64,000 nt of DNA from Gnetum montanum (lineage: Eukaryota > Streptophyta > Gnetopsida > Gnetales > Gnetaceae): NCBI GenBank assembly GCA_015680685.1, contig MNCI01000135.1, forward strand, positions 16,301 to 80,300. Reading direction: 5' to 3'. The position numbers and the translations under genes were made by a program. Shown here piece by piece: positions 1 through 12,149 of the stretch. The notes beneath the pieces were generated by a model, which did not search any database, had not been told where the DNA came from, and saw nothing but the letters and a program-made list of their open reading frames with translations. How positions within the stretch are numbered: position 1 is the first letter of the stretch; every line of letters begins with the position of its first letter.

Positions 1-210
1 AAGAAATGTATTTTCAATGTTGAAACTAGAAATATGCTTGGCTTTGTAGCCTCAAAAGCATAAATACATGTCAATCCAAAGAAGTTCAAAGCCATAATAA
101 ACATGCTAGTACCTACAAATCTTAAAGAATTGTTAGGATTACAATGAAGCTTGTAATTCATTCGTAGATTCATTTCAAAGTTAAGTGATAAACTTTACCC
201 TATGCAACAC
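1..210 (+). pseudogene. Tat-like Gypsy element B, RT C-terminal fragment
   Basis: Reading the + strand from the window edge gives a decayed end of a Ty3/Gypsy reverse transcriptase: the block KCIFNV...LGFVAS, then NPKKFKAI, then FIRRFISKLSD, which are the conserved 'LGF-VS--GIEV-P-K--AI' and 'GFLG-L-YI-RFIS' blocks after the catalytic core. Stop codons interrupt it. The fragment ends at the 5' target duplication of element A (AACAC, 206-210). The same frame resumes at 24,505 with the connection and RNase H blocks, so this is the left half of the outermost element, whose own 5' LTR lies outside the window. The Tat-like assignment rests on the RNase H and integrase part downstream. Confidence 0.75.
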
Positions 211-1069
211 TGATGAAGATTTAATATGTTGATTGTGTTCATGTTTGCTCATTGACACATCCTAGGATGCATAGGACAATATGTGTCAATGCTAATCCTC
301 TTGAAGCCTATATAAGTACACACACCAGCCCCATTTATGGTACCTTTGGTCAGTCTAGTAGCTAAACTCTTGCAATTTTCTTTTGTAGGACTTAGAAAAA
401 TTTCCCTCTAAGTACCTACAATGTGAATTGAATTAATTGTACAAAATTTTATTTTAGTACAATATGTACTTTGACACAATTGCATGAATATAAATAAAAT
501 CAAGATTTTTCCTCTCCATTACAACACTTGGATTAGCTTAAGTTTATTTTTAAGCATTTTACTTTACATGAAATTTACTTTCTTGTACTTAAGGGTTTAA
601 TATTTTATTTCATAAGTAATGTAAGTATGACCACTTTGAGCATAATATATTAAGACTTGATAATCCCAATAATAAATACTCTGTATGCCCAGTAGTGAAT
701 ACTTGGTATCCTAGTAGTGTTGGTATATGTTCAGGATGTGTATGGAAAGTTAGAATGGATACTTCATGTTTAGGAAATTTTAGTTATTAATTAGTAGATT
801 TATATATTTCAACCACTTATTTCCTTAATACATTTCAAGATAAAAATAATAAAAATTATAAATACAAACATTTTACACCTCATTAACACTTAGTCATACA
901 AACAAATTTAACACAAGTGATGACTAGAAAAACAACAACTAGTAACATCACAATTTACTAAATAGGACATAGGATGCTTAGATAGAAGGCATCCATGAAA
1001 TCAAAATATATCATTCATACATTCTTGTGATTCATATGGCTGGATATATAGAATACTTGCTACTCATCA
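211..1069 (+). repeat. 5' LTR of element A
   Basis: 859 bp starting TGATGAAG and ending CTACTCATCA. It is homologous along its length to the LTR at 23,631-24,504, for example the stretch around the TATA-like CCTATATAAGT (about 308-318), the CTCTTGCAATTTTCTT block and the CATTTCAAGATAA block. The divergence is clearly large, so the insertion is old. The U3 part keeps CATCCTAGGATGC, a short palindrome shared with the other LTR. Transcription would start shortly after the TATA-like box. Confidence 0.85.
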
Positions 1070-1089
1070 TTGTCATCATTGTTTGTGAC
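1070..1089 (+). other. Degenerate primer binding site of element A
   Basis: The 20 bases directly after the 5' LTR align to the intact site of the related element at 48,470 (TGGCGCTATTGCTGGGG), which matches the 3' end of plant tRNA-Asp. Only scattered positions remain identical, so the call depends on its exact position and the family relation. Confidence 0.5.
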
Positions 1090-1239
1090 TATTATTTTTA
1101 GCTATGTGCACTATGTTTTAGATAGTAAAATCATATAAGGTTATTATAAAAATATAATAAATCATCCTAAAGAAATAGTAATATTTTATAATTTTATTAG
1201 AAGCATACTATGAAAGAGCAAACTAAAAACATCTTCATC

Positions 1240-3600
1240 TTGTAGGACTAATTCAGCACCTATTGATGATCTTAACAAGCAACATGATAGAACTAGAAGA
1301 AATGCTAATGAGATACCTAAACAACTAAAGGTTATTTATGCCCATAATTGATCCCTATTATCTAGATTTCACTTTCATTTTTCATTAGGATGAATAGTTG
1401 CACTAGAGATACTTGGATGGTAACATTATTTTACCTCCCAATCATTTGATTCCCTCACTATTCATGCTAACTCTAATAAAGCTAGGACTTGAACCAATAG
1501 CCTCATAATACTAAGTGAAGGAACACATTTCTAGGTGTTATTAGCTAAGAGAATTCCAACTTAGAAAAGATAAATTCATGGAGGCCAACAATGAAGCTTC
1601 CAAGGACATGAAGATCCTAATCTAATTAACCTCACAATCAAAAGAGAGGACATCGAGCTTCCATTAGGATGATCCCAATGGCAAGGTCATCCTCCCTTCT
1701 CTAAGGATAACACAACTCATTAATGGTTACATTCAACGTTGGAAAGTAATTAAGGTAAGAGGAGAACTAATCCTAGAACCAAGGAAACCTTAACGCTAGG
1801 ATCCCCCTACTGTTCATCAAAAGAATAATCAAGAGACCAAAGGAGAGTAAGCCAAAACAACTCTTCTAGTCCTCCATCCTCATCATCATCCTTATCATCA
1901 AGCTACGACAAAGGAAAATGTGATCAAGACTGAAGGAAAAATAATCAAGGCCAACTTGAAGATGATAAAAGACCTCATCACAAAAAATGAAGGAAAGATC
2001 ATAGATAATAGCAAGAACAAAAGGATCATTAGAAAAGAAGGCATAGCAGACCACATCATAGGAGACATGGCCATGATAGGGATCATCATGAATATGATAA
2101 CTATGATGAGCCACTAGTTTCTACGAGAAGCATGATAAACATATTTGAGGTAGTTTTATATTTCCACCAAGCATCAAAGTGATAGCCAAATCAAATGGCT
2201 TGATATGAATAACATTCCTAAGTTTGAAGAAGATTGTACTGTTGATCTGCAACATTATTTGTAAGCCTTTCATGATGCCTATGCCTTGGAAACATAGAGA
2301 ATGAGTGGCAGAAGCTCAAACTATTCCCTAAAACACTCATCAAAAAAGCTAAAAGTTGGTATCAATCTTTGGAGTTGGAATCTATCCATAGATGGAGTAT
2401 AATGTTGGAGTTGTTCAACAATAACTATCAAATGTAATCCAAGGTATTCAACTTGAGGAAACAAATTCAAGGGTGGAAGCAAGGTAATCACAAATCCCTT
2501 GATGTAGCCTTAGAAAGGTATTACTCTCTTCTACATCAATACCTAGGTCATGGTTTTTCTCAAAGGAACCAAATTTTCCACATGATAGATGGGCTCAAAA
2601 ATAAAACCAAAGAGACTCTTTAGATGTATTCCCAAGGAATATTGCCAAAAATGAGAGTCCATTAGATCCAAAGGCTTATTAATCAAGTGGCCAAAGATGA
2701 AGGAGAATTGAAAAAATGAGAAGTTACAAAGGAGTATAATAGGGATCCCTACATTCATAAAGAGAGGTACACCACTACAATCTTGAGAATGAAGCACCAC
2801 TGGAGGAGGTGGTATAAAGAAAAGCCTTCATGATTAAAAAAAATTCACATATATATTGGCTAAAATGGATAAAATATAGAACTTGTTAGATGAGAAGTTC
2901 CAAACCACTTTAAAAATTATGGAGGATAAAACAATGTAGGGAAACATAGACAAAGATAGAAGAAGAAGAAGAAGGAATGCAAGAAAGGACTACCATCAAC
3001 ATAAAGATAAGGCTACACTAGTTGATGAGGTTATAGATTCTAAAATAGAAGATTACAAGAGTAATATCTACCAATATGAATATCCCAATGGATGTTGCCT
3101 AATATTGTCACACCTACAAGAATTTGGGGTTTATGCCTTGAATCCAAAATTTGCAAGAAGGTAACCATCCATGAGATTGCCTTATCTAGAAGGAAATTAT
3201 CAGAAAAAATATTATCAAAGTGGAGTGTCACCTCAAACTTAAGATCATGATCATCAATGACAAAACCTAGAATCATGGGGGATGCCACCACCAAGGAAGC
3301 AGTATCCTTACCACCAATTAGACCTATATAGAAATCATGTCTAACAACCTATGTCTCCTAGTGGCTCTACAAGCCACACCTCTTCTTCCCATCACTATTA
3401 CCTCCCTAAATATCATAGACCTACCACTCCATGAGCTAATTCTCCTTCCACTTACAGTTCTCATCATCCACCACAACACTCTACATCTTACACCTCTACT
3501 TCTTTACCACTAGCACCACCTATGTAAGGTGAGATACCACTATAGCCTCAATAATGTAGTGCCACATGGACCATGAACCTATAGCTAGATGACAATTTGA
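1240..3600 (+). pseudogene. gag remnant of element A
   Basis: This segment is homologous at the nucleotide level to the better-kept gag of the young element at 48,700-50,900. Both share the GATGAATAG...GAGATACTTGGATGGTAACATT block, the Ser/His/Arg/Asp-rich linker around 1,860-2,110, and the core CTTGATATGAATAACATTCC...CATAGAGAATGAGTGGCAGAAGCTCAAA around 2,200-2,310. That core encodes the Retrotrans_gag fold (a W-Q-K-L-K-L-F-P-K-T-L motif, then the W-Y-Q-S-L motif). A proline-rich tail spans about 3,280-3,600. Several stops and frameshifts make it non-coding. The product would be the structural capsid protein of the particle. Confidence 0.8.
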
Positions 3601-3859
3601 GTAGTTTTGAGCATAATCCTCAAGAAAGGGCTTTCTTTAGATCCAAAAATCCACATAAATCCCCATAGGAATCTATGGCTTCTAACCCTTCTCAAACTAC
3701 TCCAAAGGTAATAACCAAGCTACCTTCAAACCAAAGATCATAAAATGTACACATTGTCATGTTAACACATGCATTCATAGATTGTATAAAGTCAAGATGC
3801 ATTCTCTTGAAAAGATCCAATCCTAGAAGTCCTCTAATTTATTTTCTAATCACAAAAAA

Positions 3860-4250
3860 TGATTAATGAAAAGCTCTACTAGACTCTAGTTGTGGTATAA
3901 ACTTAATTTCCCAAGAAATCTACAAAACGTTCAATGTATCCCCACTTAAAAATGTAACAGTAGGTTAGAGATTGCTAATCAATCCACCACTATTCCCTTG
4001 GAACTAGTGAAGGATATTATGACCATTGTATATGGATAATCATATCTAGAGAACTTCCTAGTTATCCATGTAGATGACTATAAATGAGGCTTCACAATTA
4101 TCATGAAAAGCACTTGGCTAAGTATAATTTATACCAAGCTATGGATCAAATACCTATTCTTGGAAATATCTACGAAAAATGAGTTTAGAAAGATTGAGAA
4201 GAAGAGGGCTCTATGCATCATGAACAATTAGCACATCCATTATAGCATGT
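3860..4250 (+). pseudogene. Aspartic protease remnant of element A
   Basis: In the frame starting near 3,870 the protein reads ALLDSSCGINLISQEIY, the retroviral-type aspartic protease active-site region. The usual D-S-G triplet has become D-S-S, which would abolish catalysis. It aligns to the protease of the young element, which keeps DSGSGVN at 51,226. The SPVDFL-like and IIM-R-WL-like blocks follow with damage. In an intact element it would release capsid, RT and integrase from the polyprotein. Confidence 0.7.
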
Positions 4251-4509
4251 AAGAGGTATGTAGAAACAACAAATGTCCAAAGATGCCTATGTGTAGCAAC
4301 CAAAAAATAAGAAGATACCCAATTGCTGATAATAGATGATAGCCCTAGTTCCACAATGTGTATGGAACCAACTAAAATCCTTACATGTGCTTACATTTAC
4401 GAGATGAATGAAATGGAGCAAATCCAAAATTAACACTTTGAAGTAGAGTATAACAAAGAAGTAGAAATGGATTGGAGAGAGTTGGAAAACCATAATATTT
4501 CTAAATAAT

Positions 4510-6010
4510 AATCCTTAGAATTTAAATCCTTACCAGCATCCCTAGAATATGTATTTTTTTATAATGAAAAATTAGTAATCATTAATGTACATCTCACTAA
4601 GGAACCAAAGTAGAAGCTAATAAACATTATCAACAAATGGCCAATAGTCTTTGCTTAATCATATGATGAACTAATAGAAATAGATCCATGCATATGCTAG
4701 CATTAGATCTATATAGACTCTACTATTAAATCCAAAAGGTAATCACAAAGGAGGTTGAATTCAAAATTAAAATAATTTTTTAAATATGAAATTCAAAAGC
4801 TTCTCAAGTTAGGATTCATCTATCTCGTGGTAGATACAAAGTGGGTGAGCCCATTTGTTATTATACCAAGGGGGATAATGGACAGTCTATATAGACTTCA
4901 AGCTACTGCACATGGCTATATTTAAAGATCATTTTGCATTGACATTTGTGAAGTAAGTTTTTGATATAATTGTAGGTCATAACTATTATAGTTTTCTATA
5001 TGGGTATAATAGGTACAATCAAATACAAATTGCTTCAAAATATCAAGCCAAGATAACTTTTACAAGTTACTAGGGAACTTTTGCATACAAAATGATGTCC
5101 TTTGATCTATGTAAAATTCCTTAAACCTTTGAACACCTGGTTCTAAGGATCTATCAATAGAAAATTAGTAGTGATTTGAAAGTCTTCATGGATGAATTCT
5201 GCACCTATGAAACTAATTTTGAACAAGCACTAGATCATCTTGAATAGGTACTAGAATAGTGTGTAAAGACAAACCTATGACTAAAATGCAAGAAAAGCCA
5301 CTTGATGGTCCAAGGCATTGTCTTAGGGCATAGAATTTTAGGGAAAGAAATTGAGGTGGGTCATAAAAAGATAATGTTTATTCAAGAAATAACCGGATAA
5401 TCCCAAATCACTAAATATGTAAGGGCATTCCTTGGTCATACTAGTTACTACATGCATTTCATTAAAGACTTTATAAAATAGCCAAACTACTAGTTAAGAT
5501 TACCAGGAAGGATGCAACCTTTGAATAAACCATGAAATGTGAATAACCATTCTAATACTTGAATTAGAATCTCATAGAAAAACCAATTCTACATGCCCTT
5601 GATTGATCCAAACCTTTTTACATCATGACACACACATCCAACTATGAATTGTAGGTGATGCTAACATAAATGGATGATCAAAAACATCAATATTATATCC
5701 ATTGTGCAAGCAAGAGCATTGTGGATGCATAACTCAATTACACCAATATAGAAAAGAAACTCATGCCAATGGTGTGTGCTCTAGAAAAATTTAGGCACTA
5801 TGTGCTTGGATATCCAATTTTTATGGACACCGATCATAATGCAATTAACAACCTAATGAACAAGATAGTTGTGGACCCTTGTGTTTAACAATGATTGGTG
5901 ATCTCAAAGGAGTTTGATCTAACAATAATGGATAAAAAGGGAACCAAAAATTTAGTTGTAGATCATTTGTCTTCATTAATATGGGATAGCAATGATAATA
6001 AATAGCTCTT
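4510..6010 (+). pseudogene. Reverse transcriptase and RNase H of element A
   Basis: RT N-terminal blocks (SQRRLN, the K-LL-LGFIYLV-DTKWVSP block) lie at about 4,740-4,870. The core is at about 4,950-5,300 with Y-Q-I-Q-I, GTFAYKMMSFDLCKIP and VFMDEF. The last is the catalytic F/Y-x-D-D motif with the second Asp changed to Glu. Then come the C-terminal blocks KSHLMVQGIVLGH and VRAFLGHTSYY-HFIKDF to about 5,480. RNase H follows with HYVLGYPIFMDTDHNAI (about 5,800-5,850) and DKKGTKNLVVDHLSS (about 5,930-5,980). Stops recur every few dozen codons. The block sequences resemble Athila RT more than chromoviruses. Confidence 0.85.
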
Positions 6011-6019
6011 ATCCAATCA

Positions 6020-6315
6020 ATTTTGAGATGAACTTTTCTTTGCTAAAAGGCAATTGAAGCTCATGAACTAAGGGTCATAAGCTGGTATGACGAATTCCTC
6101 TCATATATACTCACACAAGAGACTCCTATTATATGAGACCATAGGAATAAATAGAAATTTCTCCACCAAGTCAAACACTACATAGAGAAAGAGGGCAACC
6201 TCTACAACATTTGTGCTAATGGCCTAGTACAATGGTATGTACCTAATGCAAATCAACTAAAAGTCCTCCAAATAGTCAAGAGGGCCCTTGTAGGGGTCAC
6301 TATGTAGGAAAAAAG
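6020..6315 (+). pseudogene. Integrase N-terminal part of element A
   Basis: Frame encodes the region before and through the start of the HHCC zinc finger: SWYDEFLSYILT, then KFLHQVKHYIEKEGNLYN, then NQLKVLQ, ending in the G-G-H of the zinc finger. It stops at the duplication AAAAG (6,311-6,315), where a 2.87-kb insertion begins. The integrase resumes at 9,183 with the next expected block. Confidence 0.8.
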
Positions 6316-9182
6316 TATTGTCACATTGAACCATTTGATGGAGCAAGCTTTATAAAATAATGCCAAGACCTTATCAAGGTGAAAGTCAAATTGTCCAATC
6401 TAACTTTTTATTGGTAATAGTGGAAAGTATGATTATAATATCAATGATTGTTGAATGAAAATGAATGATATAATAATATTAAACAATAATCTAAATGGCA
6501 TCATTTCCATGAAGATTTTTTGCCCAACACAACTGCAGAAATTATGTTTTTGTAATAATTAATTACATTGGGAAATTCTAGAAGGATGATTCACCTTGAA
6601 AATTGGAAAATTTGCCAAAGCTTATTTCATAGTACATTGCAGCAAATCATATTAGTGACTACATTCTAGGGCAATTTAGCAATTTGAAGCACATGTATTT
6701 ACTAACCTTGTATTCAATGGCAACAAAAAAAATCAATCATGAATTATCCATTGCAATTGTGAAATTTTTCACAACAACAAAGGGTTGAAAATTGGAAAAA
6801 TCAAATTCATGAAAATAGAGTAGAGATTTTACTTTGGGTACCAATCATCCATGGATTTGCATAAGCAAAGCCAAAAAGGAGAAGCATAGGCACATCTGAA
6901 CTGAGAACTTTACAGTAGTTGTATGAAGCTTTCAAGATGTAGACAAGAAGTAGCCATAACTAGGGCCTCAAATCTTGCAACGACTTATTCCCATCTAGTA
7001 GGATCCTAGTTTCTAACTGACCTATAAAACCCTTAGTTTCAACTGAATCTACCTCAACATTGGGTCCATGGTGGGCTTAAGTAGCTTATTCATGTCTCCA
7101 CCTACATATTTGATGGGTGCCATTAGCAATGGATTTTGAGTTTTCAAGGATGAGTTGCCATTTCCACCTCAATTCATGAAGATTTTAGCAACAAATAAGG
7201 TAGCAACTACACAGCATTGTAGGGAACAACACAAAAATGACAAACCCTCATCTCTCACTAGTCAACCCAAGATACAGTAATTGATGAAAATGTTTGCACT
7301 AACAAATGCTATAATCAACATTAGATAGAAGGGCACCAGCTGTTCCTACACATTACTTTGCCCTTCGATCATGGCACCTAATATGATGGAAGAAACATCG
7401 ATGAAAATTGGCAGTAAGACCTTGTAGAGGCTACAACAAGATTGGAACATGTAACCCTATAACCACACCTCATCCACAACTCACCATGGTAATTACTGAC
7501 CCCAAAGCCTTTGCCTTTGCATTAACAATGCCATCATAACTCTTCCTCAATCAAAATGGCACCCATGGTGACAAAGAGGTGCAATGTGGTGCATGATGAA
7601 CCCTCATTCCTACAACATGTGATAAACAATAAAGCCTTCCTCCTGCATTTTCACAACAAACTAGAGATAATCACATTTCATCTTAATATTTAACTTTTAT
7701 CAAATGATGCTTTGGTTGGAGCATAATAAAAAAAAAGAGAAAAAAAAAGAAGAAAAAAAATACATATTATTATTATTGTAGGCAAGAGATTACAACATAA
7801 GTTTTAAAGATAGTCTATATATATATATATATAATAGAGAAAAGGTTATCTTTAAAGGGGAGAAAGGAGATTATTAAGAAGGATACTTACCAACTTTGGC
7901 TTAAATTTCTCATAACTTGCTATAGAAGTTACAATTTCTCATGATGGTTAGGATTTAATACCCTAAGATATTTGTAGCTTCCCTTAACCTTTTATGATGG
8001 TTGTAACTACCCCAAAGCTACTATAAAAAGGACTAGTGGGAGAAATTCAAATAGGGAAAAAAATTTGAGAAGAATTGTTGAAGATTTCTTGTAAAGAATG
8101 GCTTGCTAAATGCATCAATTTAGCTACTTTATTTTAATCCTATGAGTTCTTTTCTTCCAATTTTATTTCAATTGCGTAGTTAATACTTTTGATAGTATTG
8201 TGTTTGGCAAGTAATTTTGGTATTTGTGTTATCTCTTATAGCCCTGTTATTGTGCAATATTAAGAATTCTATTAGGGTTACCATAAAAGAGCTTATGTTG
8301 TCATAAGGCATCTTGAGAAATTTAATAGTAACAACTTTGTGAAATTGCCTATTTGAGTTTAGAGAATCTATAAAATCTTTGATACTTTGAGATGACTAAA
8401 ATAGCTTCATTTGTTTAAAGTTTATTGCCTTGGTATTTCAATCTTGAAATTGTTGAATTTTTCATGAAACCTTTATTTTTGCAATTCTTGACAACTATTA
8501 ACTAGCCAAAATATATGATTTTATTTTGTCATTTACAAAGCATTTTTTGGTAACTTAATAAGATTGTCTTTTATGAAATTTCTTGTTAAGCTCAAATGGT
8601 TGGACAATTCATAGCATTAGATTGAATTGGGATAGCTTTATTGCAAAGTATTTCCTGATGTCAATTTATCTCACTTAAATGTTTGAGATTTTACACAAAT
8701 TAGCTTTTCTTTCCTTACTCTTTCTATGTCCATTGAATCTCACTCTATTTCTAGTTTTCTTCTGGAACTCTCTCTAGGAAAAATTAGGAGTATATTTTGG
8801 CAGAATTGTGGTTAAGCATTTTTGTGAAATTTTATTTGTTTCAAGAAACATACTATAGGGACTATATAGACCAAGTAACTTGACAAATTGGGAATCTTTA
8901 ATGAGTCATAGTGTTTCACAAGGTTAGCTGAATTTCTATTATAATAGCCAATTACAGTTTCATACACAACCCAATCATTTCAACATTCACAACAATAAAC
9001 ACATATTCATTTTTAGTTCGTTTCATTACCACTGAGTCTATTTGGATGTATCTAGGCCATGGTGTTACCAAAGACTAGTAAGCACCTAAACCTTGTTTGA
9101 AGAAACACCTACATTTCCCATGACTCGAGTCACGAGACTAAAGGCACAATGTTGGTGGTCTGGTCCCAAACAGTCACCAACA
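6316..9182 (+). mobile_element. LTR-like insertion X1 inside the integrase of element A
   Basis: 2,867 bp bounded by TATTG...CAACA and by identical 5-bp repeats AAAAG (6,311-6,315; 9,183-9,187). The coding sequence of the integrase is continuous if it is removed. No ORF of note. The right 1.3 kb (from about 7,880) recurs at 17,160-18,474, with a shared TATA-like box (ACTATAAAAAGG, about 8,020) and the same CAACA end. These are properties of an LTR, so a solo LTR with one mutated terminal base (TG to TA) is the simplest reading. A TA dinucleotide run lies near 7,810-7,832. The last 36 bases contain a short inverted repeat TGTTGGTG...CACCAACA. Strand is taken from the TATA box. Confidence 0.7.
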
Positions 9183-10250
9183 AAAAGATGACCATAAAAA
9201 TCCTGATGGTAGGATATTTTTGGCTAACAATCTTTATGGATGCTCACCATTTTGCTTATTCATGTGAGAGATTCCAAAAATATAGAGGAATGACAACTAG
9301 AATGAAAGGACCCCAATAGTGGATTCAACCACTAGATTCTTTCAATCCTTGAAGAATTGATTTCATGGCATACATCACTTCCATGTCCAATGGGAAGTCA
9401 TACATCATTGTTGTTGTTGACTACTGTACCGAAAGGGCTAAATTTGTAGAAGTTTTTTACTATATCTCTACTATTGCAACTCGATTCTTTTAACAATAGG
9501 TGATAAACAAGTTTGATGTGCCTACAACACTAATTTCTGGTAATGAAACATATTTCACAGGTGCTACCTTTCAAAAGTTAATGCAATGCTTAACGATGCA
9601 ACATAAACTCACGACACCTTACCATACTCAAGCTAATGATCAAGCAAAACTAAAAAATACAAATCTTATTAGAATTCTAACATGAACTATTAGTAGATAT
9701 AGAAAAGATTCAAGTACCAAACTCATTGATGCCCTTTGGGCATATCACTCGACATGGAAATTTCCTATTAGCTACTCTCCTTATGAATTAGTGTATGAGA
9801 AGTTACCCAAACTTCTAATTCAAACTAAACTCTGTACACTCATAACTACATGTGAGTTTAACTTGAACATTAACTTAGCACAAAAGGAACAACTCATGAC
9901 ACTCAATGTGCTAGATGAAAATTGAAAACTAACCCTAATAATAAACGAAGTGCATAAGACATACAATAAACAATGTCACAATGCATGAATAAGGAGAGTT
10001 ACTTTTAAACCAGGAGAGAAGGTTCTCTATTGGAATTCCATGCATGTGTCGCAACAAACTAAGTTCTAGATATTATGAGAAAGACCATCCATAATACACT
10101 TAACTTTTCCTTCTAGGGCTCTAATAATCTACCATTCAACAAGCCCTCAAAAGCACATGCTAGTCAACATCCAACAACTTAAATCCTTCGTGGACTTCCA
10201 AGAAACTAGTTGCAACACTAACATCTCAAATCAATAACAAACTCACTCCA
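9183..10250 (+). pseudogene. Integrase core and C-terminal part of element A
   Basis: Resumes the integrase: GYFWLTIFMDAHHFAYSCER is the second half of the zinc-finger region. Then comes the DDE core with DFMAY...YIIVVVDYCTERAKFVE, ISGNETYFTGATF and TPYHTQAND (usually TPYHPQANGQ-E; the final Glu position is not preserved), then LWAYHSTWKFPISYSPYELVY. A C-terminal region follows with FKPGEKVLYWN (the GPF/chromatin-proximal domain) at about 10,000-10,035. About 60 codons (9,500-9,685) remain open; stops occur elsewhere. It would insert the cDNA into the genome. Confidence 0.85.
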
Positions 10251-10403
10251 TTTTCTAAATCTCCTCTTTCCAACTTAGTACCATGATATCTTCAAGAGGG
10301 TAAAAGGATTTTTCTTCTCTTTTGTTTTGTAATGTTCTTTCTATATTTTTCATTTTCTTTATATTTTATTGATTATTCTATATTGTAGGCACATTTCATC
10401 CAT
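10251..10403 (+). other. T-rich stretch after the integrase
   Basis: A pyrimidine-rich non-coding tract follows the integrase. It ends in TTTAT (10,365-10,369), after which a TG-starting sequence begins. A second TTTAT with a T-rich run continues at 18,475, so 10,370-18,474 may be a single insertion. In AT-rich sequence a 5-bp match is weak support. Confidence 0.35.
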
Positions 10404-10855
10404 ACCATGGAGCAGCTACCACTGTTATTAGAACCATCTATATTACTGTCAACACTAGAAGAACAATTGTTTGCACCACTCATCAATCTAGCATTGAAAT
10501 TTTTGAATCCTTTGATGAGATGTTGCTCATCACGAGAGGAGGTCAAGTCATCTACTTTGGACATCTTGGTGACCACTCATGCAAGATAATTGAATATTTT
10601 GATGCTATTCCTAGATGTTGGAAGCCACCTCTGTGGTTGTAGAGCAACTGTTGGAAATAGATTTTGTAGAACATTAAAAAAAATCATCCCTCTTCAAGCG
10701 TAACATAGATATGGTGAAAAAGCTCACTATTCCACCACCGGGATCAAAGCATCTGCACCTTGAAAATCAATATTCACAAACCTTAATGGAGCAATTCAAG
10801 AATGACGCATTGTTAAACATGGAAATTTTTTAGGTGCATTAAGGTTTTAATTGGT
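10404..10855 (+). pseudogene. Fragment of a PDR-type ABCG transporter gene
   Basis: The frame from GGA-GCA-GCT (about 10,406) reads [10 protein letters not shown], then [20 protein letters not shown], then [19 protein letters not shown] and [11 protein letters not shown]. This is the nucleotide-binding domain of a full-size ABCG (pleiotropic drug resistance) transporter just after Walker B, including the H-loop His in THQ(P)S. After a stop and a frame change near 10,640 the next family block continues with DFVEH, SSLFKRN, then KKLTIPPPGSKHLHLENQYS and MEQFK to about 10,820. The linker between the halves (NPATWMLEV region) is missing. Such transporters export metabolites across the plasma membrane. 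Here it is a non-functional host gene piece carried within repeats. Confidence 0.85.
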
Positions 10856-11680
10856 CAGAACTGTTACCTTGGAGCCTCACATGACAAAGGCTGATAAGAA
10901 ATAAAAATGAATGCCCAGAGCTCTAGAAACCTCACCGGATGATTAACAATGTATTGTTACGAACCTACAAAATCAAGAGTAAGATCAGAATCAAACACAA
11001 AGATAGAGACAGGAACACCCAAAAAGTGGTATTGGCAACCGTTGCTGAAGGCCTTCGTTTTAACTCTCATCGCCACCGCCATTGCTCAGGCCCCTACCCG
11101 TGTCAACAAGATAAGGATAGTCGCATAAGCAGCAGTAAGTGGTGGCAACCAATTGCAAGAGGCCGCAGCCGCTGACAAAGAATGCTTACATTATGGGCAA
11201 AGTTACGATGTAACACGAGACATGCATGGACATGGAGCCATCTTAGAATTGTTTTCCTGTCTCTTGATCTTCGTGGAATTCGCGTTATGCTGAAGCTCTG
11301 AATGCATTATTGTGCATTTTAAAGGATTCATGATAAGGCGTGAGAATGTCAAAAGTTGTGCATGAAAAGGAATCGACCCGCTAGTGGCCATTAAGATCCG
11401 CATCCTAAGCTGTGCAATGATTGAACATCATCATATCCATGGCCACTACTTGGCTCTGTGATTCCTGGATTCGCAAGGCGTCGCCATAGGAAGTCATGGA
11501 AAGCATAATGCTTCATCTTCTTCTTTTTCCTACATGCTTGACTTCCGTCAAGAGCAAATGCAGCAAATAAATCATAGACCATGGCCAACATTGGATGCCT
11601 ATTAAGCCCATTCCTGGACCTCTAGTTGTCAACATTGATGATTCCCTTCAGATGATAACCAATGGAATGTTATTCCCAAT
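10856..11680. other. GC-richer unassigned segment next to the ABCG fragment
   Basis: Less AT-rich than its surroundings between about 11,030 and 11,180, with CpGs and short open frames on both strands. One + frame reads LLKAFVLTLIATAIAQAPTR, which looks like a hydrophobic leader, and continues openly for only a few dozen codons. I do not recognise a family. It may be a second captured host fragment, since it directly follows the transporter piece. Confidence 0.3.
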
Positions 11681-12073
11681 TGTTTGCACCAATATTATAT
11701 TAAATGTAAAAGAAATTGCAAAAAATAAAAAAGATACATAGTTACCTGAGAAAACCTTTAAGTGAAAAACCCTACCAAAGAATCAGCTCTTGGACTGTTA
11801 GCAACACAAATTCGAAAAATTGAAGCTTAAGGATAATTTACAAAGGAAGGGAGATGATTCTCAAGCTTATGCTTTGAAAAATGTGATTTGGATGCTCCCT
11901 TTGAGCTCCTTACATACTGTCAGGAAACCAAAAATTAAAAAAGGAATAAGGTAGTTTATTTTGGTTGGGATAGGTATGAGCCCAATTATAACATAAACAG
12001 AAATAAAAATATAATAAGGCAAGGTAGAAATATCTGAGAAAATCAAGGCACATTTGCCTTCATCCACCTCACA
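11681..12073 (-). repeat. 3' LTR of the antisense Copia element
   Basis: 393 bp, on the + strand TGTTTGCACC...CACCTCACA. Matches the copy at 15,654-16,048 closely over the blocks ACAAAGGAAGGGAGATGATTC and GATGCTCCCTTTGAGCTCC. Several small indels and substitutions separate the two copies. Confidence 0.85.
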
Positions 12074-12149
12074 ATTCTTCTTCTTGAAGGTAATGCTACT
12101 TTGAAGAACGGTCCAAACCATCTTTAGAAAATCCAATTATAAGAAGAGC

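Noticed and set aside
7803-7835. TA dinucleotide run as a regulatory element
   Set aside because: A plain microsatellite in an AT-rich LTR. The conserved TATA-like box lies about 200 bp further on.
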